Positions 47,399 to 58,436 of a stretch of DNA of 64,000 nt are shown here, one piece after another. The DNA is from Cercophora sp. LCS_1. Its lineage: Eukaryota; Ascomycota; Sordariomycetes; Sordariales; Lasiosphaeriaceae. The stretch lies in contig JAPZLL010000023.1 of NCBI GenBank assembly GCA_036250225.1, positions 248,001 through 312,000 on the forward strand. The letters run 5' to 3'. The position numbers and the translations under genes were made by a program. The notes under the pieces are model-generated. The model had not been told where the DNA came from and did no database searches. It saw nothing but the letters and a program-made list of their open reading frames with translations. Within the stretch, counting starts at the first letter, position 1, and every line of letters begins with the position of its first letter.

Positions 47399-47422
47399 TT
47401 TTTTTTTTTTTTTTTTTTTTTT
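47399..47422. repeat. T24 homopolymer
   Basis: 24 consecutive T in intergenic DNA, in the same repeat-rich stretch as the N gap. Confidence 0.9.
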
Positions 47423-48740
47423 CCCGGATTGGCAATCGGTGATGGGTGAGGGATGGCCTGATATGTGTGTCTGTCTGTTCCCCAAGCCCATCATCGATCG
47501 GGAGTGGCGCCGAGGAACGCCGAGTGCTTGGCGCCCAGACGCGGCCGAGCCTCTCGAAAAGAAAAGATACCTTTAGGCACATGGCAGTGACACTCTTCCT
47601 CCTCCCCTTCTTCCAAGCTGAGACAACCTGGCCGACAAGTGACGGAACAACCCGATTCGAGGCATCGCAAAGTTGCACTTCTCCCCCCCCCCACCCCCCA
47701 CCCCCCTTCGCCGCCGTTTTCCCTCTTCTGTTGTCATCATGTGACGATTACACGTCTCCGAATAATACTTACAGACAAGGACCGGGAACACACACAAAAT
47801 CACACCAGCGAGCCTTGCCTGCTGTGGGCTGTGGGCTGTGGGCTGAGTGCTGTGCCACACAAACGGGACGATTACCCTCGGACAGGGCACTCCAACTCTC
47901 CGGAACCCCTCGGGGGCAAACTCCATAATCAATCCTTCTCCAACATGAATCCCCGCGGCGAGAGCTTGCAGATGACCCACCCCGCTCGATCGTTTCCCCA
48001 AATGAACTGACATGCCCCATAACTCCCTACATCGATTGACACGCTGCAGGGGCGTACCTACGCAGTAGCGAAACCCATTTGTAAGCTGGTCCGGGCAGGT
48101 GCCGGATCAGGAAATGTCAGCAATAGTACCCTTCTGTGTGCGGTTCGGTTCGGACCAGGCTTTCACGTCATCGCATTTGTTCCGATGTTGTTTCTGTGAG
48201 TCACTTGCCATTTTTTTCCCAACCCAACCCAACCCTAGATTTCCCGCCGCCCGCTCCGGAGCAAGTTGCCGACAGGGTCTGTGTGTGTGTGTGTGTGTAA
48301 TACCCTCCGTCCACGTTCGGATCAAATCCCGGTGGGGTCCCGGAGCTAGCGATTCTCAGCTCCGAGCCGAGGCGGCGGAGTGTCCGCTGAAGAGTAATCG
48401 GTTACAAAGACGAGCAACGACGGTTTGGCGGTCACGTTATCAGACAGGGACAGGGAATAAGATCTAGTGGCCTTGCCAACATCTATTAAGTATTACACGC
48501 TATCTCATCGTCAGAAGCAGAGAAGCATCCCGCAGTGGTATATGTATACGCTCCACGCAACTTTAAGCCACCTAGATACAAAGACAAGTCAAAGAAAAGA
48601 CCCAAATCCCGCTCGTGAATGCCGATGCTCCGTGTTTTGTGTGTGCCATGCTCGTAAGAAGAATAAAAAAGAAGATGCCGTTTCTGTGCGTTATGTGCCT
48701 AGCTAGTGTGCTTATGATACACCTGCTAGCTATTTCTCAT

Positions 48741-50947
48741 TTAGAGACCAAGAACCGCCAGCACCGCCATACCAAAGGAAAGACCGAGACCGGCGCTGAC
48801 CCGGCCGCTGCCAGCAGTGACGATGGCAGGGCGGGATGTGGGAACGAGTCCACCAGTACCGACAGGTGCGGTAAAGGCAGTGGTGGCCGGCTTGCCTCCG
48901 ACGCCAGGGGCACCAGGAGCGCCAGGGCCGCCAGGGAAGCCAGTCTGGATAGCCTGGGGAGGAGCCGTGATGGGGATGACACCAACCACGCCAGAGGCGG
49001 TCTGGAAGCCAACCTGGGGCACGGGCAGCGTCGCACGGACGATGACGGTGGAGCTGGAGCTGGGGATGACAACACCGGCATCGTCCGTGCAGGGCACAAC
49101 CTCGGTGGTGTCAATAATGACGGTGGTGTAGACGGGAGCAACCGAGGTTGGGGGAGCCGTGACCGTGATGAACTTGGTGACAGTGGCACCCGTGGCAATG
49201 ACGGGGTTGGCGGGAGCAAACTGGCCGCAGATACCCTGGAAGTAGACGACAGCCTCGGAGACGATCGAGTCGGTCTCACCGTGGGCGTAGATGCACTCGA
49301 ACACGTTCTTGACGAAGAGAGTGTCGGGGCAGTAGCACTTGGAATCCGTGTTGTCGGCGCAGCCAACGCTGAAGAGGAACGTGTTCAAGCAGGCGGGGAC
49401 GACACCGGGGCAAGGAAGCGTCTCAACCGGGCTGTTAGCAGTGGTGGTGGTGCCAGGCACAACCGTGGTGAGAGTGCCGACGCCATTGCCAGGAGGGTTG
49501 ACAGGAGGTTTGACCGGGGGAACAACAGTGTTGGACGGGTTGGCCGGCGGGTTGACTGGCGGGTTGACAGGGGGAACAACGATAGCCGAGGTCGTGGTCA
49601 GGACCGTGGTGAGAGTCTCGGTGACAGGGCAGATGGTGGTAGAGACAGCAACGGTGACAACAGTGGTGGTAACTCCGCCATTGTTCGGGCAGTCGGGGAC
49701 AGTAGGAGCGCAGCTGGTGATGGTAGACACAACGGTCGAGAAGACAGTCGAGGTGGTCTCGAAGCTGGTGATGACGGTAGTGGTGATCTCAGTGGTCGTG
49801 TCTGTGGTCACAGGGACGGTGTTGGTGTTGATGCTGCTGTCAACGACGGGCGGGACCGTCTTGCTGGAAACATCGGCAGGGGGCGCGCTGGTGGTGTCCT
49901 GAGGGCTGTTGGAAGTCGTGGTAGAGACGCCAGGAGCGGAGGTAGGGACGCTGGGGACAGATGAAGGGACACCAGGAACCGACGAGGGAACGCCAGGGAC
50001 CGAAGAGGGGACGCCGGGCACGGACGAGGGGACGCCGGGGACAGATGAAGGGACACCAGGAACCGACGAGGGAATGCCAGGGACCGAAGAGGGGACGCCG
50101 GGCACGGACGAGGGGACGCCGGGGACAGATGAAGGGACACCAGGAACCGACGATGGCACACCGGGGACCGACGAGGGAACACCAGGGGCAGATGAAGATG
50201 GAACCTGCGGGACAGTGGTCGAGGGCACCTCGGGAACCGAAGTCGTGGAGCTCACGGTAACCAGAGTGGTCGGGACAGAGGGAACCGTGGGGACCGTCAC
50301 GGACGCGGTGGTCGAGGTCGTGGCCACGGTGGTGGTGGTCTTAGGAGGGTTGCAGTCGAAGGAGATGGTGCGAATGTCGATGCTGCAGGTCGGCTTCTTG
50401 TTCGGCTGCTTGGGGATAACAATGGTCACACCCTTGGCGCCACCGCACTGGTTGTTGACGACAGTAGTACCAGACTTCTTGCATGAGTTGCGGTGCTTGC
50501 AGACCTTGCCGTCGGGCATGTCATAGTGGAACTCGAGGTCAGTATCGAACTCAGGGGCAACCACAATGGTGCCAAGAGAGAACTTGTCAACCTTAGGGCC
50601 GCAGGAGAACGAAGGGGACGTGTTCCTGTCCGATGTGCAGACACCACCAATCGTCTTGCCGCCACTGTTACCGCCATTATTGCCACCCTTGCTGCCGCAG
50701 GTGAAGCCCTTCCAGCTGAAGTCCTTGTACTGAGTGAAAGGACCGAGGTTGAGATCTCCGAATGAGAAACCGGGCTTCTGCAAGTCGGTGCACTTGTTGT
50801 CTGTGTTGGCCGGGCAGGCGAACGGAGGGAAGTTGCGGAACCCCTGGTAGTGTGTCAGCAGTGTGAGGGAGAACGTCAACCCGGAAGACCACTTACTGTT
50901 GCCGCGGCACCGGCGGCAAAGGCCAGAACGGAGACAACGTTCTTCAT
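48741..50947 (-). CDS. GPI-anchored CFEM protein with tandem PGVPSSV repeats
   Basis: Two exons, 50947-50897 and 50843-48741, give 717 residues. The 53-nt intron (GTAAGT...TACCAG, branch GCTGACAC) sits right after the signal peptide MKNVVSVLAFAAGAAAT. An N-terminal Cys-containing domain (about 18-190; CPANTDNKC, FTCGSKGG, VNNQCGGAKG) is followed by Thr/Val-rich sequence, twelve 7-residue units of the PGVPSSV type, Thr-rich and Pro-Val-Asn-Pro-rich linkers, and a CFEM-like domain at about 490-560 (VPACLNTFLFSVGC, DSKCYC, VFECIYAHG, QGICGQF). The C-terminus is hydrophobic after a small-residue region (TAGSGRVSAG), a typical GPI-attachment signal. CFEM proteins sit at the fungal cell wall or membrane and some bind haem or act in adhesion. 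Here the protein is probably a heavily O-glycosylated wall protein. Confidence 0.92.
49939..50190 (-). repeat. In-frame 21-bp tandem repeats with 84-bp higher-order period
   Basis: Twelve 21-bp units encode PGVPSSV-like heptads. Marker variants recur every four units: the GGGACAGATGAAGGG variant starts at 49954, 50038 and 50122, exactly 84 bp apart, showing block duplication of four units. It lies in the stalk of the CFEM protein. Confidence 0.93.
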
Positions 50948-53900
50948 GATGACTCTTTTTCTCTCTTCGGACAAATGCAGATAATAGAAAAGACAGACGT
51001 TTGATGTTGTATGGAGTGAGTTGAGCGACCTGGCGCTAGAAAAGACGGAACTGCTGAAGCTCGCTGCAGCAGAAAAACGATAGTATGTTCAGAAACAAAA
51101 CCGGGTAAGCGAGAGCTTGAGAGCAAAGAAAGCGAGTGGCTTTGCTCCTTGAGAGATTGACGAGATGAGTAAAGGAAAAAGAAAGTGTTGATACACAGAA
51201 GTCCTGATGGGGGATACAGAAGAGAGATGGGATTATGGGAGAGGACGAGAGCTTCTCATATAGCTTCACGGCGTATAGTCGACCTACCCACTCGGGTCGT
51301 CCATCATGGCCAAGGCTGCGTCCGGGCGGCCAGGGGAGGGCCTTCGATGTGGTTGCCGCTCCTCACGATCCCCACAAGAGATGGTCAGATCAGCTGCAGG
51401 TACACATCTCGCCGCTGTGGTTGCACGCGATGCGACTTGTCGACGGATTTGAGGCGCGGGTGCTAGACGGGCGAACTCCACATTCTGGTCGAGCGTTGTG
51501 GTGTGGTATGGCGCGCGGCTCTCAAGGCCAAGCCTTTGAGCGGCAGAGCAGGGATCGTTGCTCTTTGCCAGGGGTAAGGCCCCCTGCCATCGGCCACACG
51601 CTCGATCTCGCCAGGGGTTGCAGTCGCCAGCCGGGCCACCGCTGGGTCTCGCTGTCCAATCGGTTATACGCCCAGTGCCAAAAAAGGAGCGAGGGGCCGG
51701 AAAATAGGAATCGCGAAAGCAACAGTGACAGCTGCAAACTGCTCCAGCGTGGCGAGGGTGCTGCGGTCAATCGTGCCAGCGACGGGCTTTTTCCCCCGAG
51801 GTCTATTCCTGCTGTCGCGAGATGGGCAATCTCGATGGATTGTTCGTAAATGGAGAGCCATCTCGACGAAGACGAGTCGACTGATTTCGTGCATGAGGAA
51901 CCCCCAAATCGCCAAGCAAGCCGATGGTCAGGTACCTGTGGCAAGTACGACCTGAAACTGAGGGGACTGCTCAGCCACGAGTTGCGAGCTAGCGCAGGTA
52001 CGGTCCCCTCGTGTCCAATGGACCTCCCCCAGTCGTCTTTGCCTTGAGCCGATTGCCGGGTTTGGCTTCGGTTTGTTGGATATCAGGCCTTGTCGATGAG
52101 ATTTCTCCCTGCCCAACCGGGGCAACAGCGGCTCCCGGTTCGCCAGCCGCTAAGCTCAGATAGATTATCCCCTTTCCGTCGATGACTGATCCAGAAGGGC
52201 CGTCCGGTTTGGCATCCATCCAGTGTACCCTACCACCTCAGGGCTCTCGGAGGAATTCGTCCACTCCGATGGGAACATCGTCAACGAGCAACTTTGCGGG
52301 ATGGGCCCACAAGGTTCGGCGAGCAGGTGCCAACACCGAGATGGCGGATCCAGCACAAACGGACCACTGAACTGGCGTCGGCAAATGGCCATCGTTCCAT
52401 GTGGTGCCCGCTATCAAAAATACGATGGACGTTAGTATGAAAGAGACACACTGCGCAAGAGCAGCGATGCTCGGCCAGCGGCTTTTTTGGTGGGGTCGAC
52501 TAGATGTGCTTGGGGAAACGTCGTTTCACGTTCGGAGTCGCGAGTTGGTCAAGAGCGATCGATCACTGACTTGCAAGTGGCCCATATGTCTCAGACCAAT
52601 CCAGCATCAACCCAGCAACACATCTCTGGTGCTTTTCTTTCAGAGAAGAGGCACAGAGACCACCGAGTGCCGACTGCAAATCGACATAATTTCGGAGCTG
52701 CAGACGAAGAGGCGATAGTCACCGCAACAAGCGAGCGGCGGGCAGGTCAGTGCAGTCAACCCAAATCGTGACAGATCGGGGCATTGCACGGATACCCTCA
52801 GAGGCCTGAGCAGCTCTATAGTGTGGTGGGATGGTGCGCTTCTGGCTTCCACCTCCCGCGCTTCTGCGCTTGCCCCGTGAGCCGGGCCAGGCACTGCAAT
52901 TTCCCTCAGCCGACAAACCCGGCCTGCGCCGGCGCCGGCGAAGGGCGAAACGCACCCACCTCGACGTCGTTCTCGATTCGGAATGTTCTGGCGTCTTGGC
53001 CGCTTGTCTCAGGTCGAACTGTCGAACTGCTCCCGATCGGGACTCCCCCCAAAGAGCCGCGCGGGCTTGCCCAATCCTCTGGCGCCGTTTTTAGCACGCG
53101 CCTCACCTGAACTGGAGGCTGGAAGCGCGAGCGAGCTGTCATAATGTGTCCGCCCGAGACATGACAGCTGAACTGTTGCGCCTCAGCGCCAGATGAAGAG
53201 CGCCGGCTCGTGTCGGGTCTCGGTGCTTCTCGTCGCCGAGCCTATTTTTCCCTCCTCCTCGAATCCGACGGCGGCTGTCGTCTCCAGCAGCGCAGAGTTC
53301 CCACGTCAGCCAACCCGCCGGCTTGGCGATGATGCGGGTGATCGCCAGGAACAGGCTCTCTTGAACCTGGAAATCAGCAAGCGGGAGAGCGCCACCGTTC
53401 CCCCACGAAATCGCCAAGCCCAGAGAGCCTCAAAGCGTCACCCAACAAGTCTCAGATGCGGCGCTCCCGACGCGCGCAGGCGTTTTTTGATACGAGAAAC
53501 AACTGGTCAGTGATAACCTGGTCAAAGAAACAGATCGCCGCTTCGTCTTGCGCCAACTAGCACATACGTGCAAAACCCAACCCCAGCCCATCTTGAAAGA
53601 GCACTCGCCAAGCTCCCTCGCTTGTCTGGCGGAGCGCCCAAGAACAGGTGCGGTTACCGGGGTCGTTGGTGGCACGGCCGTTCCCAAAGGCACCTCCGAG
53701 CTGCCGGGGCCTCCTCGCCTCTCAGGGGGTTGCCGCAGCAGCACGTTTCATGATAGTTGCTTCGGTGCTCTCGTCACATTCGTATTCAAGCTTTGCTGCT
53801 ACCTTTGCGGTTTGGGTGAGCATCACTGCGACCCACCATCCCGCGGTGGGATTTCCTCACGGCAATGGTTGACGGTATGGTACCTACTTCTGGCATGGCG

Positions 53901-54941
53901 CTCGAGCGAAGAGCGATTGATGGGTCAAGAGGAACCGAGCAGCTGGATCGTGGTGACAAAACGAATCTCTCTTTCCCCGCCCGTCCAATATCCCGGGCAT
54001 TTGCTCGGTGGTCCCGGTTCAAATAGTTTACGGCAGACCATTCTCTTCGTGGATTCTTGGTCTCATGCCATCAGGTTTCACGCGCTCGAGCACAGAAGTT
54101 TGCGAGCTCGTGATGACGCACTGAAAACAAGCTTGATCTATTCTTGTTGAACCTCCGTGCTCAGCTCACATCCATGAAGTAGATTGGGAGATCCCCCGCA
54201 CGGCATGAACGTAGAGGAAGAGATGGAACTCCAAGCCCGCGAAACACTTTATGCAAGCCGGCTGACCGTACTTTTGACCGGGGATCACCCGCCTTCAAGA
54301 ATAATTCAAAACCCTCTGAGGCGAAGCTCGACGTTTTGGTGTTGATGACCCTGCCCAGTCGCATCCAAAGATCTCATTGTACTCGGCGTCTTACTGCGTA
54401 AGCTAATGGACCTACCCTCCTGGAAGCGGCATTTCTTTGGTGTATCGGGTGGTCCATCCTGAAGGCACCGCACAGCCTGACTCCTGAAGAGGGGGTGATC
54501 CCTGGTCGCCCTGAACATCACCGAAAGGATAGAGGCGCTCGAGCCAACCTCAAAGTTCAACGAGATAGACAGAATGATCTTGGCATCTTTCAACGTCTTC
54601 CAAGCTCGCCAAACAAGATTCCTGTTCGTTTTGGGTATCCCCGAGTCTGCTCGGTAGGAGCAAGTGGCGACCGTGGCCACAAAGAACGCAAGGCGGGCAG
54701 CACTACAGAATAGGTCTCGCAGAGATGTCCCAGTGGCAAAGTAAACAAATCAAGCCAGCACATGTGAACACCCCCCCTATTCGACAAATTATGCCTCTCT
54801 GCCCGTCCGCCCCCTAGCCCAGTTTCACCAAACCAACAAGAACCCGCCCAAAAAAAGTAGACAATCGTATCCCTAAATCCATGAGGACTCATACTAAAAA
54901 AAAGACAACCTCCTCCGACTCAGAGGAGGCCGATTGGAAAG
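50948..54941. other. Gene-free stretch (4.0 kb) with the CFEM gene promoter
   Basis: The left end is the promoter and 5'UTR of the CFEM gene (reading left); a TATA-like CTATATGA on the minus strand lies at about 51256-51263, roughly 310 bp before the ATG. Beyond that only overlapping short open frames are seen (51235-51849 and 53548-54150 are the longest), with no recognisable family. Confidence 0.45.
54896..54929 (-). terminator. Possible RNA polymerase III terminator: hairpin plus T8
   Basis: Downstream of the tRNA on the minus strand, a perfect 7-bp stem (CCTCCTC/GAGGAGG) with a 7-nt loop occupies 54929-54909, followed 5 nt later by eight T (54903-54896). T runs of four or more end Pol III transcription; the hairpin in front is an addition whose role is debated. 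Confidence 0.6.
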
Positions 54942-55048
54942 GGGCTCATTCGGGGATCGAACCCGAGACCTCGCACAAACTTGTTACTTGTTTCCAAGCA
55001 ATGGGTAAATAACCCGAAGCGCGAATCATACCACTAGACCAATGAGCC
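54942..55048 (-). tRNA. tRNA-Pro (anticodon CGG), with a 35-nt intron
   Basis: The minus strand folds into a full cloverleaf. The acceptor GGCTCAT pairs with ATGAGCC, with discriminator C. The D-arm GTCTAGTGGTATGATT matches eukaryotic tRNA-Pro, the anticodon stem is CGCGC/GTGCG (one G-U pair), and the loop is TTCGGG-T with anticodon CGG. The T-arm is TCGGG-TTCGATC-CCCGA. The intron occupies 55012-54978, between positions 37 and 38, the standard place for nuclear pre-tRNA introns. Exons are 55048-55013 and 54977-54942. The A and B boxes are present in the D- and T-arms. It reads CCG codons. Confidence 0.93.
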
Positions 55049-55714
55049 CTTTTTTTTGTTGGATGATTTGTTGAGTGATTCCATTCTCTGAAATAGGCAG
55101 CCAGCAAAACTCCACACCAGGTGGCGCAACTAACACAACCGTGGAAAGTGCGATCTTGGACATGATGGGGTAAGAGTGGAGTTTATTTGTGGGTTGGGAA
55201 CTTAGGAAGTAGCAAGATGTATGAATTGGCAATGTAGTTATTTGCCGGGGAAGAAAATATGCAGTGAAAGCAGTGTTCTTGGGAGGGTGCATTGTGTGGA
55301 TCACTGGGTCATGGAGCAGCGGGTTGGCCTGATGCAAGTCATGAAGGGTCAACTTGAAACAGGCATACTACTGAATTGAAGCTGGCCCAAGGTCAGACTA
55401 CTACGTCCATTCTTTCCTATGGGACGCAGCGACAGCGTGTTGGTGGTCGACGGGGCTACAGATATCTCGTGGCGGGCTGTCTTCATGATGCGCAGTCGGA
55501 TGCTCGAAGTGCCTGCCTCCTTCCAGCGATGGAACCGAGCCGCCGCCACCAAACTAGTGTCTACTTCGCGCTCATTCTCATGGGAGTGAATAGTCGGCTA
55601 GGCCACCTTTCGCATCGGAGGCTCCCCCTCGCGCAACCGCATCCGAGGGTGTCCTGACCTTGCTCAGAGTCGTAAGCTCTCGAGTGTCGTCGCGTGATGC
55701 CGAGTACACATCCC
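55049..55714. other. Intergenic between the tRNA and the 3' end of PRP38
   Basis: About 670 bp upstream of the tRNA (its 5' flank begins with a run of A on the minus strand) and downstream of PRP38. No supportable gene. Confidence 0.45.
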
Positions 55715-56599
55715 TCAAGGGCTCCGACTCCGACTCCGACTCCGACTTCTACTCCGACTGCTTGCCCTGCTACTCCTACTGCGTCCTTGACTTCGACTTC
55801 GGCTCCGATCGTAACTGCGGCTGCGACTTCGGCTCGAATGTCGATCGTCTGGGTCGTCCAAGTCCATCCTATCGCGCTCGTCATCCGTCTCCCGTCTTGA
55901 TGTCATTGACCTAACAGAGCCACTGTCATGGCCATCGTCTTCGCCATCCCCATTTTTCATCTGTTCGTCCTCTTCCTCCAACAGATCCTCAATGTTGCCA
56001 AGTGGGCTGACCCTCGGCTCCAGCAGTTCCAGATCCTCCAGGATATCTCTCTTCCGCATCTTCCATAAACTCGTGGCGCACACGCGGTCCTTGGTCAACA
56101 GATCATCCACAAAAACATCCATAAAAGTCAAGCTAGTTCCCGTCCTCCCCTTCCGGCGGAGCTTCCTCCTGTCCTCCAAGAAGGGCTCGAGGAGCGTGTA
56201 CACATCTTTATCCGTCCTTGTCAAGCGGATGTAAAAGACTGCCAACGCGCGCAGGTACTTGAACTTTTCGCCGCCGAATTCGAGGTATTCTTTGAGAATG
56301 GCATCGCTCGGCGCAAGCTGGAGCAGCTTAAAGGCAAGGCAGAGGAAGGGGCTCGGTTTCTGGATCGTCCCGTAGATACCGCCGATGAAATCGACGTGTT
56401 CGACAACGCGATCGACGATATCCGCTTCATTAACAGCGAAGCACTGCTCCTTGTAGAAGTAGCTGTCGGTGATGCGCTCACGCACTGCCTTCTCCATGAT
56501 GGTCGCAGGGTTCAGTCCGTTTGGCGCCAGCGGGCCCGAGTTGCCGCGCTCGTCCAGGAATTGGCGCTCATCGGCGCGGTGGAATTCTGGTTTCCCCAT
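55715..56599 (-). CDS. PRP38: Pre-mRNA-splicing factor PRP38
   Basis: A single exon of 294 residues starts at the ATG at 56599 (MGKPEFHRADERQFLDERG); the open frame upstream holds no ATG. The PRP38 domain covers about residues 14-200: GPLAPNGLNPATIMEKAVRE, ITDSYFYKEQCFAVNEADIV, RVVEHVDFIGG, PSPFLCLAFKLLQLAP, FKYLRALAVFYIRLT. PRP38 is a tri-snRNP component needed for spliceosome activation. The C-terminus is acidic (EDLLEEEDEQ, DDERDRMDLDDPDD) and ends in an RS-type tail (SRSRSRSYDRSRSRSQGR onward), which animal and many fungal PRP38 proteins have but budding yeast lacks. It is divergent to the small membrane-protein gene at 57058, with 458 bp between the two start codons. Confidence 0.96.
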   Translation of the reverse strand: MGKPEFHRADERQFLDERGNSGPLAPNGLNPATIMEKAVRERITDSYFYKEQCFAVNEADIVDRVVEHVDFIGGIYGTIQKPSPFLCLAFKLLQLAPSDAILKEYLEFGGEKFKYLRALAVFYIRLTRTDKDVYTLLEPFLEDRRKLRRKGRTGTSLTFMDVFVDDLLTKDRVCATSLWKMRKRDILEDLELLEPRVSPLGNIEDLLEEEDEQMKNGDGEDDGHDSGSVRSMTSRRETDDERDRMDLDDPDDRHSSRSRSRSYDRSRSRSQGRSRSSRASSRSRSRSRSRSRSP

Positions 56600-57057
56600 G
56601 GCCCGTTTTAGCTTATCGTTTTTGCTTGTACCGCACAGATCGAAGTCGATTGGGATCACGATCGCGCGCGCGTTCAACGACGACGAGAGGGCGTTGGTGG
56701 ATCAAGCTGTAACCCCCACTTTGCATGCGCTGGTGCGCTTCAGCTCTGCTTCCGTCTGCTGGCCTGGAAACTTTTTGGTGGTGCCGATCACTGCGATAAG
56801 CGATTGTTGCCGTCCCAACCACCCCGGTTTGTTGACCCGAGCCTCCCGCCATTCACATGCGTGGAGCAAGAGGACGATGACGAGTGCCCAGGATTCGAAA
56901 TCCCATATCCCGAGCCCATTCCCGTGATGGAATTCCAAGTGCAACGTCGGACGTGCTTTTCAACTCATCATTGTTTTAGCTCACAAGCAAAGACACATCC
57001 CATTTTGAAGGCATCTTCCCGTGTGGCGCCGACCTTGCGTAACGATAGGGAGGGGCC
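56600..57057. promoter_or_regulatory. Short divergent promoter between PRP38 and the 57058 gene
   Basis: 458 bp between two ATGs pointing away from each other. No clear TATA box was seen on either side, as is common for housekeeping genes. Confidence 0.5.
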
Positions 57058-57647
57058 ATGTTGCTGACATCCTCCCAAGTATCCGTTGCGGTGTCCTCGG
57101 GCATTGGTATGTGACACACGCGACACAATATCCAGCCCCGCTGTGCATTTTTTTGTATTGACTGCAGGCAGTTTTGTTTTTCACGGCGGCGCTTTTCCTC
57201 AGTGGGTATGCCATCCAGCAACGAACCCTTCGAGATTTGCGCCGAGCTATAAAGCCATCACCGCGCCCTTCGCCAAAGATCTTTCTCCCGGACCGGTTCA
57301 AGAAGTCGACGACCGAGCTGCCAGATGGCAGTGTTGTTGCGGTAGATGATCCTCGTGATGCCGGCTCGTCACGGACCCAGCAAGTCATTGAGGTCAAGCC
57401 ATCGATGCCCAAGATCCCCCAGCACTCGGAGAGTCACGGAAGTGAGCAGCAGGCCGTCATGGGGCCTCTGACAAAAAAGGATGCCAAGGCAGCGGACAAG
57501 AAGAGCAAGAAGGACAAGAAGAGCAAGGACGAGTCGAAGCCCGAAAAGCCCATCAGCAGGGCGGAGAGACGGAGACGAATCAAGGAGGAGATCCAGAAGC
57601 TGGCACAGGGAGAGCAGCGGGGGTATTACCAGAGACGGCTATGGTGA
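57058..57647 (+). CDS. Small single-pass membrane protein with basic coiled C-terminus
   Basis: Two exons, 57058-57106 and 57172-57647, give 174 residues. The 65-nt intron (GTATGT...CAGGCAG) is placed so the frame continues from SSGI into VLFFTAALFLSGYAIQQRTL; the competing AG four bases earlier would break frame. The N-terminus MLLTSSQVSVAVSSGIVLFFTAALFLSGYA forms one membrane helix at about residues 10-30. Next come a basic amphipathic stretch (RTLRDLRRAIKP), a Lys-rich run (DKKSKKDKKSKDESKPEK) and a C-terminal block with alternating charge (ISRAERRRRIKEEIQKLAQG, ending YYQRRLW). The C-terminal block looks like the conserved part. I cannot name the family; an ER or mitochondrial membrane protein with a cytosolic tail is the best guess. 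Confidence 0.8.
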
Positions 57648-58436
57648 TGTGACACGAAACGTAAATGCGATGGGGTCAGCACGTGCATTTGACAATGGCA
57701 CATGTTGGGATATGTTTATAATGGACACAGGAAACCGGGATCTGGATGAATCAGTACATCATTCGGCGTTGGACCTTTGGCGTTTCTTGTGAAGGGGACA
57801 GTTTTGGAGTTCTTGTTTTCAGTCCGGCAGCCCCGGTGGTCACGGGCGCCTGCAGATGTAGAACGCGGCAGATGACATTACTGTAGTTTGTCTGACGTCA
57901 ATACGTCACGGGATGGAGGATTCTCCCCTGTAACAATGGGCAAAAGAAATGGCACATACCAAAAGCTCGGAAGGGCTATTCGTCTACTAAAGATGGAAGA
58001 ATTCCGAGATCCCAATGTATCATTCGGTGGCCGATTTTCTGTCACCAACTTAAGGCATCTCCACACCGGAGGTGTATGCCAGTGAATGATGCTTCACGTA
58101 GTTCAACATGACTGCATGTAAGTTCCCGCGTGAAAAACGGTATGTCAGCGTTCACTTGGGACCAAATACCAGCTTCAAACATCACAACAGTGCAGTGCTG
58201 CGCTCATCCAAAGTATCCCCACTTCCATATTTCGCTTGTCCAAAATCACCGACACCACCGGGTACCCAACCCGGTCACCCGACCCATCCGTTGCCGGGTT
58301 CATTTTGTACGCCCAAGTGCATGTACCATGTCCGAAAAACAACCATAGCTCCAAACATCCCAAACCATTTCGACAATCTGCATTTATCCCGATTGAGTCC
58401 AGCCCGGCTTCGCAATTCCCTCCTAAAAAGATCCTC
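57648..58436. other. Intergenic, no supportable gene
   Basis: About 790 bp. Plus-strand open frames at 58108-58622 overlap each other in two frames and end opposite the tentative small gene; I do not regard them as genes. Confidence 0.4.

Larger units (their letters stand above)
43801..48740. other. Gene-free, repeat- and homopolymer-rich stretch (4.9 kb) with an assembly gap
   Basis: No gene is supportable. The stretch carries (CA)9 at 44271-44288, a CTGA/CCGA tetranucleotide run, (GT)9 at 48281-48298, a CCTTG run, long G, C, A and T homopolymers, and seven N. Two genes point into it (the Zn2Cys6 gene from the left and the CFEM gene from the right), so both 3'UTRs lie at its ends. Confidence 0.5.

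Noticed and set aside
49939..50190. Regular repeats resembling a CRISPR array
   Set aside because: Repeats are contiguous, in frame and encode a heptad stalk in a eukaryotic wall protein; there are no spacers.
48615..50526. Long plus-strand open frames opposite the CFEM gene, rich in GTPGTDEG repeats
   Set aside because: They are the antisense of the GC-rich 21-bp repeat array and Thr/Val-rich codons; the minus-strand protein has signal peptide, CFEM and GPI signals.
51235..51849. 204-residue plus-strand open frame upstream of the CFEM gene
   Set aside because: Lies in the promoter side of the CFEM gene; composition random and no domain seen.
53548..54150. 200-residue plus-strand open frame
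   Set aside because: No family resemblance; start and composition look like chance in a GC-rich stretch.
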